A DNA stretch of 64,000 nt from Turritopsis dohrnii (taxonomy: Eukaryota; Cnidaria; Hydrozoa; Anthoathecata; Oceaniidae). Position numbers and translations under genes: made by a program. Positions 35,501 to 46,865 of the stretch are shown here, one piece after another. The stretch is taken from assembly GCA_027922465.2 (NCBI GenBank), contig BQMF02000200.1, forward strand, positions 186,001 to 250,000, written 5' to 3'. The number at the start of each line of letters is the position of its first letter. Position 1 is the first letter of the stretch. The notes under the pieces were generated by a model. That model was not told the origin of the DNA. It made no database searches and saw nothing but the letters and a program-made list of their open reading frames with translations.

Positions 35501-38500
35501 AAAGTTGTTTAGGTTAGTAAAAGTAAAGATAGTCCCAAATTTATGTAAATCTATTTGATTAGTACCTTCATGAAGTAAGTGTTAAAGTATCAAAAGCAAC
35601 GTATTTTGATATATAAAAACTTCGAGCATTTGAAGGCTGCGTTCTCTCATTGGAATTTATGTAGCATTTTAGTGGTGTCTCACAGGTTCTGAATGGTAGG
35701 TTGCCGCAGTAGTGGTAGTAGTCCAGTGGTGTTTTAAAACGGCATTTGTCTTCACTGATGCCATAATAAATAATACCAAGATAATAGATATAGAATAGCT
35801 ACTTTATCGATCAACAAGCGAGATTTTCTTCATTATCTTCATATTTTTCAGTGATTTTACATAACAAATTTTTCAGACCTTTTTCAAGGATTCACTTCTT
35901 CTCCGATCATCAAAATAAATATAACTAACAGTTAGTGTGGTTGTTAGAGGAACACTTACAACACCTTTAGTTCTTTATGCTAACTCACTTACATATTGTT
36001 AATTAACTAAAATATTTTATGTGACATATGATGTGATATCTAATGATTTTAATGGTCAGCAGATCTGATCTATATCCAGATTTTTATGAAGATTCTTTTA
36101 TATCTCCAAACCGTTGACCTAAATTTCCGACTTTTCATCATATTTTAGTGATATAGTATCCAATAAGTATATCTAGTGCATATCAATATATAGCATCCAT
36201 ATATAAATCCATTTTTTTTCTCCTGAATTATCTGTCACCTTCGATTTGTTTTTTATACTGTAAGATGATTTTCTCCTAAGCGAAGTTGATTTTGTTTCTT
36301 CAACTGTAGGGTACAATCAGAGATAATTATATATCTTTTAGCGCGAAAAAAAGATGCCAAGGAATAAACGCACACGAAGCATCTCCTACCATTTACTGCA
36401 AGCATTGTGGAAAGCTCTTATGCAAAGAATGTTTCAATGACCATGAATGTGAAGGAAACGATCATATCAAGATTTCATACGATGCTCAGAAACAATGTTA
36501 CCATCCAATCTGCGATGCTCACAAACTGTTTGCCGAATTCATTTGCAAACAATGCAACAATGCGTTTCTCTGCATATACTGCAAGAACAGAACGCATAAA
36601 GATCACAAAAAAGATAAGCTGGATTCCCATATACAAAGTTTAAAGATTGAGATAAATGCTAAGTTTGACGCTGCCAAAAAATTATCAGAAAAAATAGAAC
36701 ATTCAGAGGATTCTGTTTTGAAAGACCTGCAGAATTTCAGACAAGAACTAACTGAAGAACTGCTTCTACGAAAATACGTCAACTTAAGCAAATACTTTGC
36801 TCAACTTAATGAAGAAGAATCAAACGTGTTTAAAGAGTTTGATGGAAAGATGGAAGAATTCATCACACAGAGAAAACAAATGATGAATTCATGTAATGAG
36901 GTAAAAAAAAAATTGGAGGATCGATCTGAAGTTACAAATCTTGTAATGATGGCTGAGCAAAACGGACTTCTGGAAAGATTACAGGAAATATCAAATGAAC
37001 TGTTACTGAAAGTTGTACTGCATGACAGAACACCTGACAACCACCTGGGACAGTTGCAAACCAGTGTGGAGATGAAAGAGGAAGAAACCCTTGAAAATGA
37101 TGATTGTAAAATGAAGCCACCTTTTTCAGAAGGTAACAGCGACGTTGTTAATTGCAAAATTGTTTCAGAAAGATTGAGTGGTATGTAACCCATTTTTTTC
37201 TTTATTCCTTTTTACTCCTTGCAAATCTTTACCTGTTTTCAATTCGTTTTCCGAATCGTGAAACATCACCATTTATCGTCATCTAATTTATAAATTGTTT
37301 TTCATATTTAGAAATGTATCATCAATTGGCTTCTAGGTATGTTTGTCACCGGTATCATCATCTTCAGGGTTTCTTGCCTTTACAATATACTTGATGATGG
37401 CAAAAAAAGTCGTGCTAAAATCAAGACGCCCTGGGGACGAGGCTGGTTACCAGTACTTCTTCTTTTAACAAACGTTGTTTATCAATTGCAATAAAAACAT
37501 GTTCCTCTGAGACACGTTTTAAGCTCATAGTGATTAACACTTTTGTATCATGTTGTTTCCATAGTGATCTTCAGAGATTTGCAAGTAACTTCGAACGAAA
37601 AGAATACAGCATCGCAGGTACATAGATTCAAGGTGTCTGTAGCTGTAAATAGATAGCAATAACTTATTACAGAGAATTAAGGATTCTTTTCTTGTGTTAG
37701 ATGTCTTTGCGGCTATACGGGATGGAAAAGACAACATGAAACTTCGGATTGCATTGAAAACGGAGCATTTTCAAAAGAGAGGATATCAACTACTGCAAAC
37801 TGCAATTGGAAATAATCAATGGACAATGGTAAAGTTAATATTGGATAGTACGAACGTTGATGTGAATGGAATGTTTCTTACGGAGTTGGAGTTGCTTAGC
37901 TGCAAAAATCGCTGGATAAGCACTAAACGTAGATATACGACGCTCATGATAGCATCCATATATGGATACAAAGAATGTGTGAACTTGTTACTAGAAAAGA
38001 ATGCTAACGTCAATATCAAGACTGACAGGGGAGATACCGCACTTATGCTGGCATTAGATTATGGACACACTGAATGCATGAAACTATTACTAGAACAGAA
38101 CTGCGATGTAGATAATGAAAATGTCGACGGATATACTGCACTTACGCTTGCATCAAAGGATGGACACACTGAATGCGTGAAACTGTTACTAGAGAAGAAC
38201 TGCAATGTAGATAACAAAAACGCAAACGGAGATACAGCACTTACGCTTGCATCAAAGAATGGACACACTGAATGCGTGAAACTGTTACTAGAGAAGAACT
38301 GCAATGTAGATAGCAAAAATGCAAACGGAGATACAGCACTTATGCTTGCATCAAAGGGTGGATACACTGAATGCGTGAAACTGTTACTAGAGAAGAACTG
38401 CAATGTAGATAGCAAAAATGCAAACGGAGATACAGCACTTATGCTTGCATCAAAGGGTGGATACACTGAATGCGTGAAACTGTTACTAGAGAAGAACTGC

Positions 38501-40771
38501 AATGTAGATAGCAAAAATGCAAACGGAGATACTGCACTTACGCTTGCATCAAAGAATGGATACACTGAATGCGTGAAACTGTTACTAGAGAAGAACTGCA
38601 ATGTAGATAGCAAAAATGCAAACGGAGATACAGCACTTACGCTTGCATCAAAGGGTGGATACACTGAATGCGTGAAACTGTTACTAGAGAAGAACTGCAA
38701 TGTAGATAGCAAAAATGCAAACGGAGATACTGCACTTACGCTTGCATCAAAGAATGGATACACTGAATGCGTGAAACTGTTACTAGAGAAGAACTGCAAT
38801 GTAGATAGCAAAAATGCAAACGGAGATACTGCACTTACGCTTGCATCAAAGAATGGATACACTGAATGCGTGAAACTGTTACTAGAGAAGAACTGCAATG
38901 TAGATAGCAAAAATGCAAACGGAGATACAGCACTTACGCTTGCATCAAAGGGTGGATACACTGAATGCGTGAAACTGTTACTAGAGAAGAACTGCAATGT
39001 AGATAGCAAAAATGCAAACGGAGATACTGCACTTACGCTTGCATCAAAGAATGGATACACTGAATGCGTGAAACTGTTACTAGAGAAGAACTGCAATGTA
39101 GATAGCAAAAATGCAAACGGAGATACAGCACTTACGCTTGCATCAAAGAATGGATACACTGAATGCGTGAAACTGTTACTAGAAAAGAACTGCAATGTAG
39201 ATAGCAAAAATGCAAACGGAGATACAGCACTTACGCTTGCATCAAAGGGTGGATACACTGAATGCGTGAAACTGTTACTAGAGAAGAACTGCAATGTAGA
39301 TAGCAAAAATGCAAACGGAGATACTGCACTTACGCTTGCATCAAAGAATGGATACACTGAATGCGTGAAACTGTTACTAGAGAAGAACTGCAATGTAGAT
39401 AGCAAAAATGCAAACGGAGATACTGCACTTACGCTTGCATCAAAAAATGGATACACTGAATGCGTGAAACTGTTACTAGAGAAGAACTGCAATGTAGATA
39501 GCAAAAATGCAAACGGAGATACAGCACTTACGCTTGCATCAAAGGGTGGATACACTGAATGCGTGAAACTGTTACTAGAGAAGAACTGCAATGTAGATAG
39601 CAAAAATGCAAACGGAGATACTGCACTTACGCTTGCATCAAAGAATGGATACACTGAATGCGTGAAACTGTTACTAGAGAAGAACTGCAATGTAGATAGC
39701 AAAAATGCAAACGGAGATACAGCACTTACGCTTGCATCAAAGGGTGGATACACTGAATGCGTGAAACTGTTACTAGAGAAGAACTGCAATGTAGATAGCA
39801 AAAATGCAAACGGAGATACAGCACTTATGCTTGCATCAAAGGGTGGATACACTGAATGCGTGAAACTGTTACTAGAGAAGAACTGGAATGTAGATAGCAA
39901 AAATGCAAACGGAGATACAGCACTTATGCTTGCATCAAAGGGTGGATACACTGAATGCGTGAAACTGTTACTAGAGAAGAACTGCAATGTAGATAGCAAA
40001 AATGCAAACGGAGATACAGCACTTACGCTTGCATCAAAGAATGGATACACTGAATGCGTGAAACTGTTACTAGAGAAGAACTGCAATGTAGATAGCAAAA
40101 ATGCAAACGGAGATACTGCACTTACGCTTGCATCAAAGAATGGATACACTGAATGCGTGAAACTGTTACTAGAGAAGAACTGCAATGTAGATAGCAAAAA
40201 TGCAAACGGAGATACAGCACTTATGCTTGCATCAAAGGGTGGATACACTGAATGCGTGAAACTGTTACTAGAGAAGAACTGCAATGTAGATAGCAAAAAT
40301 GCAAACGGAGATACAGCACTTATGCTTGCATCAAAGGGTGGATACACTGAATGCGTGAAACTGTTACTAGAGAAGAACTGCAATGTAGATAGCAAAAATG
40401 CAAACGGAGATACTGCACTTACGCTTGCATCAAAGAATGGATACACTGAATGCGTGAAACTGTTACTAGAGAAGAACTGCAATGTAGATAGCAAAAATGC
40501 AAACGGAGATACAGCACTTACGCTTGCATCAAAGGGTGGATACACTGAATGCGTGAAACTGTTACTAGAGAAGAACTGCAATGTAGATAGCAAAAATGCA
40601 AACGGAGATACAGCACTTACGCTTGCATCAAAGAATGGATACACTGAATGCGTGAAACTGTTACTAGAGAAGAACTGTAATGTAGATAGCAAAAATTTAT
40701 TCGGAGATACTGCACTTACGCTTGCGTTAGAGAATGGACACATTGAATGCGTAAAACTGTTAAGAAGATAG
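32562..40771 (+). CDS. RING / B-box / coiled-coil / ankyrin-repeat protein (TRIM-type)
   Basis: Probable E3 ubiquitin ligase with a ligand-binding ankyrin tail. Exons: 32562-32818, 36342-37180, 37312-37336, 37565-37617 and 37701-40771. Phases agree at every junction, giving 1414 aa. Seen: C3HC4 RING (C7, C10, C22, H24, C27, C30, C47, C51; the last pair is CPNQC, one residue wider than usual); a B-box-like pair of Cys/His clusters at about 92-160 (CKHCGKLLCKECF, then CYHPICDAH...CIYCKNRTHKDH); a long charged helical coiled coil (about 165-300); then ankyrin repeats from about 472 to the C-terminus (about 29, some 26 nearly identical). TRIM proteins normally end in SPRY or NHL domains; an ankyrin tail is the invertebrate-type variant. 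Exons 3 and 4 are tiny (25 and 53 bp) and supported by splice sites and phase only; splicing 37180 directly to 37701 is also in frame. Confidence 0.88.
33418..33911. repeat. Dispersed AAGAACC...GTTCTTATTTT repeat, copy 2
   Basis: Begins TATATATAAGAACCAGTAAA, contains CTGGCTGTTCTTATTTT and many GTTCTTATTTT words, and ends GAGGCTCGTGTTCTTATAAAA. Related to 184-301. It sits inside the larger foldback element. Confidence 0.5.
34554..34626 (-). other. tRNA-like segment (Pol III promoter relic)
   Basis: On the minus strand the segment starts GGCGCCATAGTATAGTGGCT (D-arm/A-box-like) and ends with GGTTTGATTCC (B-box-like) and TGGTGAC, which pairs at 6 of 7 positions with the start. The T-stem and anticodon loop are irregular, so I call a tRNA-derived relic or SINE head, not a tRNA gene. 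Confidence 0.5.
37345..37447. mobile_element. Diverged MITE between exons 3 and 4 of the RING/ankyrin gene
   Basis: Contains CAGGGTTTCTTGCCTTTACA, then after a loop GACGCCCTGGGGACGAGG, matching arms of the CAACCTCGAACCCAGG family. It explains part of the 228-bp intron between the two microexons. Confidence 0.45.
38036..40771 (+). repeat. 99-bp tandem array encoding ankyrin repeats (~28 units)
   Basis: Perfectly in-frame 33-codon units beginning TAL(T/M)LASK. Units differ almost only at K-N-G versus K-G-G, TALT versus TALM and GATACTGCA versus GATACAGCA. First and last units are diverged, the middle ~26 nearly identical even at silent sites. One unit carries NWN instead of NCN (about 39885). 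See findings for higher-order order. Confidence 0.95.
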
Positions 40772-40972
40772 GGAGTTTTCTGCAAATATGAGAGTTAGCT
40801 TGAGAGATTTACTGGATATAAGAAACAACAAACCTTTATGTTTCCACCAAAACAAACAAAAATTTTAATTTAAATGCTTTCTGTTTTTTATTAATTTATT
40901 ACATGAATAAATATGCGATTTTAGAAATACAGAAAGAGAGAAAAATCACTACATGTGTCTTTCATATTGTTA

Positions 40973-41830
40973 TCTTACTATATATTAATACCCGATTCTC
41001 CATCTGTCTGTCTGTTTGTTTGTTTGTTCGTTTGTTTGTAAGTCACGCAAAATGGTAGATTGAGTTGTGAGCGATATTATTTCTTTTTTTGTGTGCGACG
41101 TGAGTTCGAAGCAAATACATTATTGCAACCCCAATCGAACGTGACTTTTTTTGGCTGATGAACTAATAGGAATAACGTTTTGTTTTTATTATCATTCTTA
41201 AATTAATATGCCACGTTGACTTGGCTTTAAAAACAATACATCAACTAAATACAAAGAAACTAACTGATTAAACAGTTTGGACAAAAAGCTGTGCGATTTG
41301 CCAGTGTATCCTAACGCTTGCCTGACTGTCTAAGACGGGTGAACTTTTTTTTTAGCAAATGTTTAAAAACCGATAGGTAAAAAAAACTTATCATAAAACA
41401 AAATGTTTTTTTTTTTTTGCTTTTGCTTCTTTAATAATAATTTAATTTCTTTTTTTAATTGTTATGCGATTCAGATCGAATGTTTTTTTTATTCACTTTA
41501 TTCATTTAGCACGTGCCTTTTTCTCTCTCTTCCCGTGTGATCTTTTTAAGAAGAGAAACTATTTCCCCCCTTGCGTTTGATAGCACCCATGTTAGAGCGC
41601 GTAACTGTTTTAAAACAAAAGCTAATAAAAAGTTGAAGTTTTCTCTCTCTACGTTTTGAGTGTATTGTTACACTGATAAAAGATTGGTTTTACCAGAGGT
41701 TGTGCCTTCGAATCTGCTTCTGGTTGAACACAAGTTGTACGAGCCGTTTATAAGGAAATTTGACGTTTATTGATAGAGTGATACAGAGCAGGAAGATATG
41801 GGCGGCGAGCGACGCCGCCTTGGCGGCTAG
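40973..41830 (+). mobile_element. Helitron H8 (long subfamily)
   Basis: Starts TCTTACTATATATTAATACC after an A and ends with hairpin GGCGGCGAGCGACGCCGCC, TTGGCGG, CTAG, then T. About 858 bp with the same internal words as H5-H7. It is a lone copy 200 bp downstream of the ankyrin exon. Confidence 0.85.
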
Positions 41831-43189
41831 TTAATTATATATTTCCTCATAGGGCGAAATATATGTTAAAACCGGCATTTTCCTTCTTCTCCTCCTCCTC
41901 TTTCTTCTTCTCCGTTCACTTTTATAGCCGCGGTTTGGTATTGAATTTTCGCCTAGCCGCCAAAGTAGATAAGAATAGAGGCTAGTCTACAGCACGCCAT
42001 TTTTTTCAGTCAGTGCAGATGAGTGGAAGATTTTTGTTTTTTTTTCTGCTAGCTCTTAAAATGATTCAATAGATGAAACGTTAAATGATGGAAATGAATC
42101 GTTTTAGTTCAGCTTTGTAAAAACTTTTGAATGAACGAGTAAAACCAGAAAAAATTGATGTATCAATGCAATGATGTTTTGTTTTTGTTGATAACATTGT
42201 TATGATGATTGGTTATTAGTATGCTTCGAACAGCAAACCATTGAAGCTGTGGTTTCAGTGCAAAGGTGAAAATTCATTATCAATAGCCAGGCTGAAGATT
42301 TATTTTTATTTTACATCCTGATATAATGTAGAGCTCAACTGAACTTGAAAGCACGATGATGTACCAACCATAAAGCAAAGGAAACCCTTTCATGTGGGGA
42401 GAACGACCAGTTCAACCAGTTTCAAAAAGTACATACAAAAATAGCTAGTAACAAGATTCGCAAAAGTGCGACTATATATTTCCCCAAAGTTGCGAAACTT
42501 TTGTTAATTATTGTTAAGAAAAATATAGATCATTAAATAACTACCATCAATGTCATACTCAGATAAAAATGTTGTCCTTACCAAACAGGGTAGAATTGAA
42601 TTTAATACCACAAAAGAACTTATTTTGAATTTATTAAGAAATGAAGATGTTCATGGTCAAATGATAAGGTTTCTCTTATAAATTTTAAACAACTAAATAT
42701 CATTATGATCATATAATAATTATGATCTTTATTGTTGCAGAAGCTTGACATCCTTTATACCATAAAATCATAACAAAACAATGTAACTCAACAGAAGACA
42801 CTTGCACTTGCTTTTTGTAACTCAGATAAAACTATCTTACAACATTATACAATCAAATTTACAAAAGAAGAAAAGAAAATTGCAGTATAAGTATTAAAAA
42901 TACTACGAGGTAGATATATAAGCAACAAGATGCCCTGACAGGCATAAGGATTTCTGCGAAACCAGCTGAAGCATGAAAAATGAAAGACTAGTGATATTCT
43001 TCAAATTTGAAGATTGAACGGCTTCTACAATACAACATCACATTTTTGATCATACACTCCCTAGGAATCCATGAAAGCATAACTGATATATACTATAGAT
43101 CAAAAATAGATAAAACAAAAATAAAACTATAATAGTTAAACCCGCTAAAATGTTTGTTAACTTTTGTTCATTTCCAGGGATGATGGCAC

Positions 43190-43410
43190 ATTACCTTTTA
43201 AAAAGTGTAAATAGGACTTATTTAAAAACAACAAAGAAAAGAAATACGCATAAGGTGCGAATTGTAACCATGGATACAAATTTTATATGACGGGTTTTTT
43301 TTTAAAAAAAGAAACGATGTATAAGAGCAAAAGGAAAAAAACACAAACTTTTTCGAAAAAAAAAATAAGAAACAAAAGCGAAAAACTCATCAGAAATACT
43401 TTGTTTAAAA
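43190..43410 (+). repeat. Dispersed A-rich repeat, copy 2
   Basis: Counterpart of 24750-24960, with shared ACCATGGATAC, AACTTTTTCGAAAAAAAA and AAGCGAAAAACTCAT words in the same order. Confidence 0.5.
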
Positions 43411-43768
43411 CTAACTACGTATCTACCTACCTAATCTAGCTTTTAAGCATTTAAAAATATAGCTTTTAAAAAGTTTATGAACGACTTGGATAAATTTTCC
43501 TAACTGCAAGAGAGCTTCGAACCACAAGATGTTACCAACAACGAACTTTTAAAATCATAAGTTTATTACAAGCGATGTGTTTTTGTGGGAGAAATGTCTG
43601 TTATTTCGTGAAAAGTGTCAAAACACTAAAATACGTATATATAAACAATGTTTTGGTAGTTTTCATGTAAAGGCACACACAAAATTTCAAAAAACCGCTA
43701 AGTTTGCACAGCAAAAAAAAAAAAAAAACAACCAAAGCCGGTTTTAATGTATTTCTTGCTTCCGCAGA

Positions 43769-43912
43769 AATCCAAAAAGAGAATAACAAGAACTTTCATT
43801 TTGATTTATAATTTAATTCAATATTTCGTCCTACATCCGCAGAACATCGTCATGCAGGACGAAATATTGAATTGAATAAATCAAAACTGAAACTTCTCGT
43901 TATTCTCTTTTT
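43769..43912. mobile_element. Hairpin MITE (AAAAAGAGAATAAC ends)
   Basis: AAAAAGAGAATAACAAGAAC and its complement lie about 140 bp apart. Inside are TTCAATATTTCGTCCT and AGGACGAAATATTGAA around a short loop. Nearly perfect palindrome, non-coding, nested in the foldback element. Confidence 0.75.
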
Positions 43913-45220
43913 TACTGAAGCTTTACTCCCTGAAGAATATCTTCAATATAAGCAAATAACTATCAAAAAGCAATCAAAAGCACTTCAAATTAGCACTTCA
44001 AATTCGGACAGAAGAGTTATTTTCAAAAAAGAGATGGGCTTAAAGTGACAATTAAATTCAAGTGTTCAGAATAAATATATAAATAAATATATTTATATAT
44101 TTATTATTGATAAAAATGACCATTGTATATAAATCCTAAATGAAAAAAAACCCAACAGATTTCGGTAGTGAAAATAGACTACACATCCATAACCAAATCA
44201 CTAAAAAGCTAAAAGTAGACGTTTCTTGTTCTGTTGTTCTAATTGTTTGTTGGATTGAGCTTTGAGTTGTTGTCAGATTAAATGAATATCCAGGGAAGCA
44301 CATTTTTTGAGCAGATATCTGTGTCTCAATGTTGTCTATACACAGACGTAGTTGGTTTTCTGACTTTTTATTGTATATACATCACATTTTTACTTGCTGT
44401 TTTTGTAATGTACTTTTTGAATTAACACTGCACTGGTTGAACTGGTTGTTCTCCACATGTGCTTTCAGTTCTATTATATCAGGACGTAAAATAAAAATAA
44501 ATCTTCAGACTGTATTGATAATGAATTTTCGCCTTTGCACTGAAATCGCAGCTTCATCAATTTTCCAAGCATTTAATTAGCAATCATCACCATACATCAT
44601 AGCATTTTTGTCATCAACAAAAACAAAACAATATTTTTCTGTTTTCTACACGTTTCTTCAAAGATTTTTAACGAAACCTTTTAAGACAATACTGAACTAA
44701 AACGATTTATTTCCATCATTTAATTTGAATTCTCTTGAATCATTTTAAAAGCTAGTGGAAAAATCAAAAATCTTCTACAGCCCATCTGACTGAAAAAACA
44801 TGGCGTACTACTTGACTGTAGACTAGCCTCTATTCATCTACTTTGGCGGCTAGGCGAAGATTGCATTCTGAACCGCGGCTATAAAAGTGAACGGAGAAGG
44901 AGGAGGAGGAGAAGGAAACTGCCGGTTTTAACATATATTTCGCCCTATGGGGAAATATATAAAAACATGATGTCGTATATACAACAAGAAGTACAGAAAA
45001 CCTATTACTACGTATAATATTTCAAAACGTATTATATATATAGTCATTTAATCTAACAACGGAAACATAGTTTACTATGGATGAATTCCATGATCACGTA
45101 TACTGTTTTGATACTGTATATCATATTTTATTTTGCAAAATTTAATATATGTACTGTCAATTTTCCTGTACGAACAACGAACGTAATTCAAAACACAACA
45201 CAAATGAGAGTCTGTAATAC

Positions 45221-45449
45221 ACCTTTCCCGAATTTCTGTTTAAATGCCGAGTTAATGCTTAGTTATCAAGTTTAGCCTCGTCTCTATGTTTTTCATTGTT
45301 TTTCTAATTGCATAATGTTTTCAGTAAGTAACAGTTACTCGTCCTTTCAGTTCCCCAGTGGAATAATTAAAAGTAATTAAGAGTTTGAAAAAGAGGCGAA
45401 ACTTAGAGGCCAGGTTATAACACGGCGTTTAAACAGAAATTCGGGAAAG
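45221..45449. mobile_element. Hairpin element (ACCTTTCCCGAATTTCTG ends)
   Basis: ACCTTTCCCGAATTTCTGTT at left and AACAGAAATTCGGGAAAGGT at right are exact complements, about 229 bp apart. The right half resembles 63170-63400 (GTCTCTATG, GTAATTAA(A)A, GTTTAAACAGAA words), so a dispersed family exists. Confidence 0.7.
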
Positions 45450-45469
45450 GTTTATTTAAATCAAGACGG

Positions 45470-46865
45470 AGCATGAACTTCTACTTTCAGCTATGTAGTG
45501 ATTTGGTTATGGATATACTACCAAAGTTTTTTTTTCCATTTGGGATTTATATATGAAGGTCATTTTTACCACAAAATAAACACAAAATAAATCTGTTATT
45601 CTGAATACTTGAATTTAGTTTTATAAATTGCCACTTTAAGAGTGTGTTTACATGAGAGCCTTAGTGAACTCAAACCGGTTTGAAATTTCAATCCTCCCGT
45701 TACGAGTTTCGATTTGGGTAATTATTTCACTACGGTTACTGGTCAAACCTTTAGCGATGTTTACATGATAACGGCTGTACAAATATTTTACCCGTGATGA
45801 TTTCAAACCTACTTAAGAAGTAGGTTTGAAATTTCGATACAGCTTGGAAAGGTGTAAAAGTTTTCACATTTCATTGTTTTATCATAAATGTGTTAACAAG
45901 CATGTGCATGTTAATTAAATTTTGCTGACACATGAAATGAAAATATAGAATGTGCTAAATTTATTCCATCGTGCATAGAAAATATTTCTACCCGTATTGA
46001 AATCCCAAACCGGTGTGAGTTCAGTATAGCTCTCGTGTAAAAACGCACTCGTATAGAGAGCTAGAAACTAGTAAATCTATTGTTTCGATTTTTACTCGAC
46101 AAAACTCTCCAAGACCGTATCGAAATTTCTCATGTAAACTGAATGGCGATTTCAAACAGTTCAAAATTTCAAACTGGTTTGAGGTCACTATGGCTCTCAT
46201 GTAAACGCACTCTAAGGCCATCTTTTTTAAAAAAATAACTATTCTGTCCTAATTTGAAATGTTACACGTAATATTTGTTAGTAGAGATTTTGATTACTTT
46301 TGATAGTTATTTGCTTATATGTCTACCCCAAAGTAAACTGTGGTATCAAAATTAGGTTTAACAATTATTTTTTTTTCTTCTTTTGTACAGAAAACCTGTA
46401 TACAAATTTGATTGTATAATGCAAGATAATTTTATTTGAGTTACAAATAGGAAACTTGTCAAGCTTCTGCAACAATAAAGATCATACATCTTATATTAAG
46501 ATGAAATTGTCTTACACATTGATGAGTTTGTTGATATGCAGAAGGGAAAATATTAGTCGCATTTAGGTCTTCTAATTTTTAGCTACGTGTCCATAGTAAC
46601 TTCTCAGTCACTTTTTAACTCCTCAGCAAAAAATTTTAAGAGAAACCTTATCATTTGACCATGAACAATTTCATTTCATAATAACTTCAAAGTAAGTTTT
46701 TTTGTGGCATTAAATTCAACCTGAGTATCAGATCGATGGTAGTTATACTGTAATTATTTAACGATTCATTTTTCTCATGATGTACACACAATAAATGGTA
46801 AAATGTTTGCAACTTTGGGGAAATATATAGTCGCATTTTTGCGAATCTTGTTAAGTAAAGTTTGA
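45470..46865 (-). repeat. Inverted copy of 42430-44220
   Basis: Read on the minus strand this repeats the centre of the foldback element: AACAAGATTCGCAAAA, GCGACTATATATTTCCCC, TTCAAGTATTCAGAATAA-like, GTAGACATATAAGCAAATAA-like, and GATTTGGTTATGGAT at the far end. It lacks about 1 kb present in the other copy (42900-43950) and has gained the insertion at 45640-46212. Confidence 0.7.
45640..46212. mobile_element. Harbinger-like MITE with TAA target duplication
   Basis: 573 bp. The ends GAGTGTGTTTACATGAGAGC and (complement) GAGTGCGTTTACATGAGAGC are inverted and flanked by TAA on both sides (45637-45639, 46213-46215). The sister copy at about 44040-44060 has the uninterrupted site with one TAA, which confirms the insertion. 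A 3-bp TAA target is typical of PIF/Harbinger elements. No transposase. Confidence 0.85.

Larger units (their letters stand above)
41836..44960. mobile_element. 3.1-kb foldback element with ~550-bp inverted arms
   Basis: The ends TATATATTTCCTCATAGGGC and (complement) TATATATTTCCCCATAGGGC are inverted. The arms continue for hundreds of bases with shared words such as CGAAATATATGTTAAAACCG, TATAGCCGCGGTT, GGCTAGTCTACAG and TGATATAATGTAGAG-like sequence (about 41836-42420 and 44380-44960). The centre (42430-44220) is not part of the arms and is copied in inverse at 45470-46865. No open frame with a domain. Confidence 0.7.

Noticed and set aside
36801..37193. 130-codon minus-strand frame
   Set aside because: Shadow of the coiled-coil exon of the RING/ankyrin gene.
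38036..40771. CRISPR-like repeat regularity
   Set aside because: Units are contiguous with no variable spacers, encode canonical ankyrin motifs and lie in a eukaryotic gene.
38059..40785. 908-codon open frame on the minus strand
   Set aside because: It is the antisense shadow of the in-frame 99-bp ankyrin array; a repeat without stops in one unit stays open throughout. No start context or domain.
45081..45275. 64-codon hydrophobic frame that looks secreted
   Set aside because: Its 3' half is the left arm of the hairpin element at 45221-45449; AT-rich DNA gives hydrophobic codons by chance.
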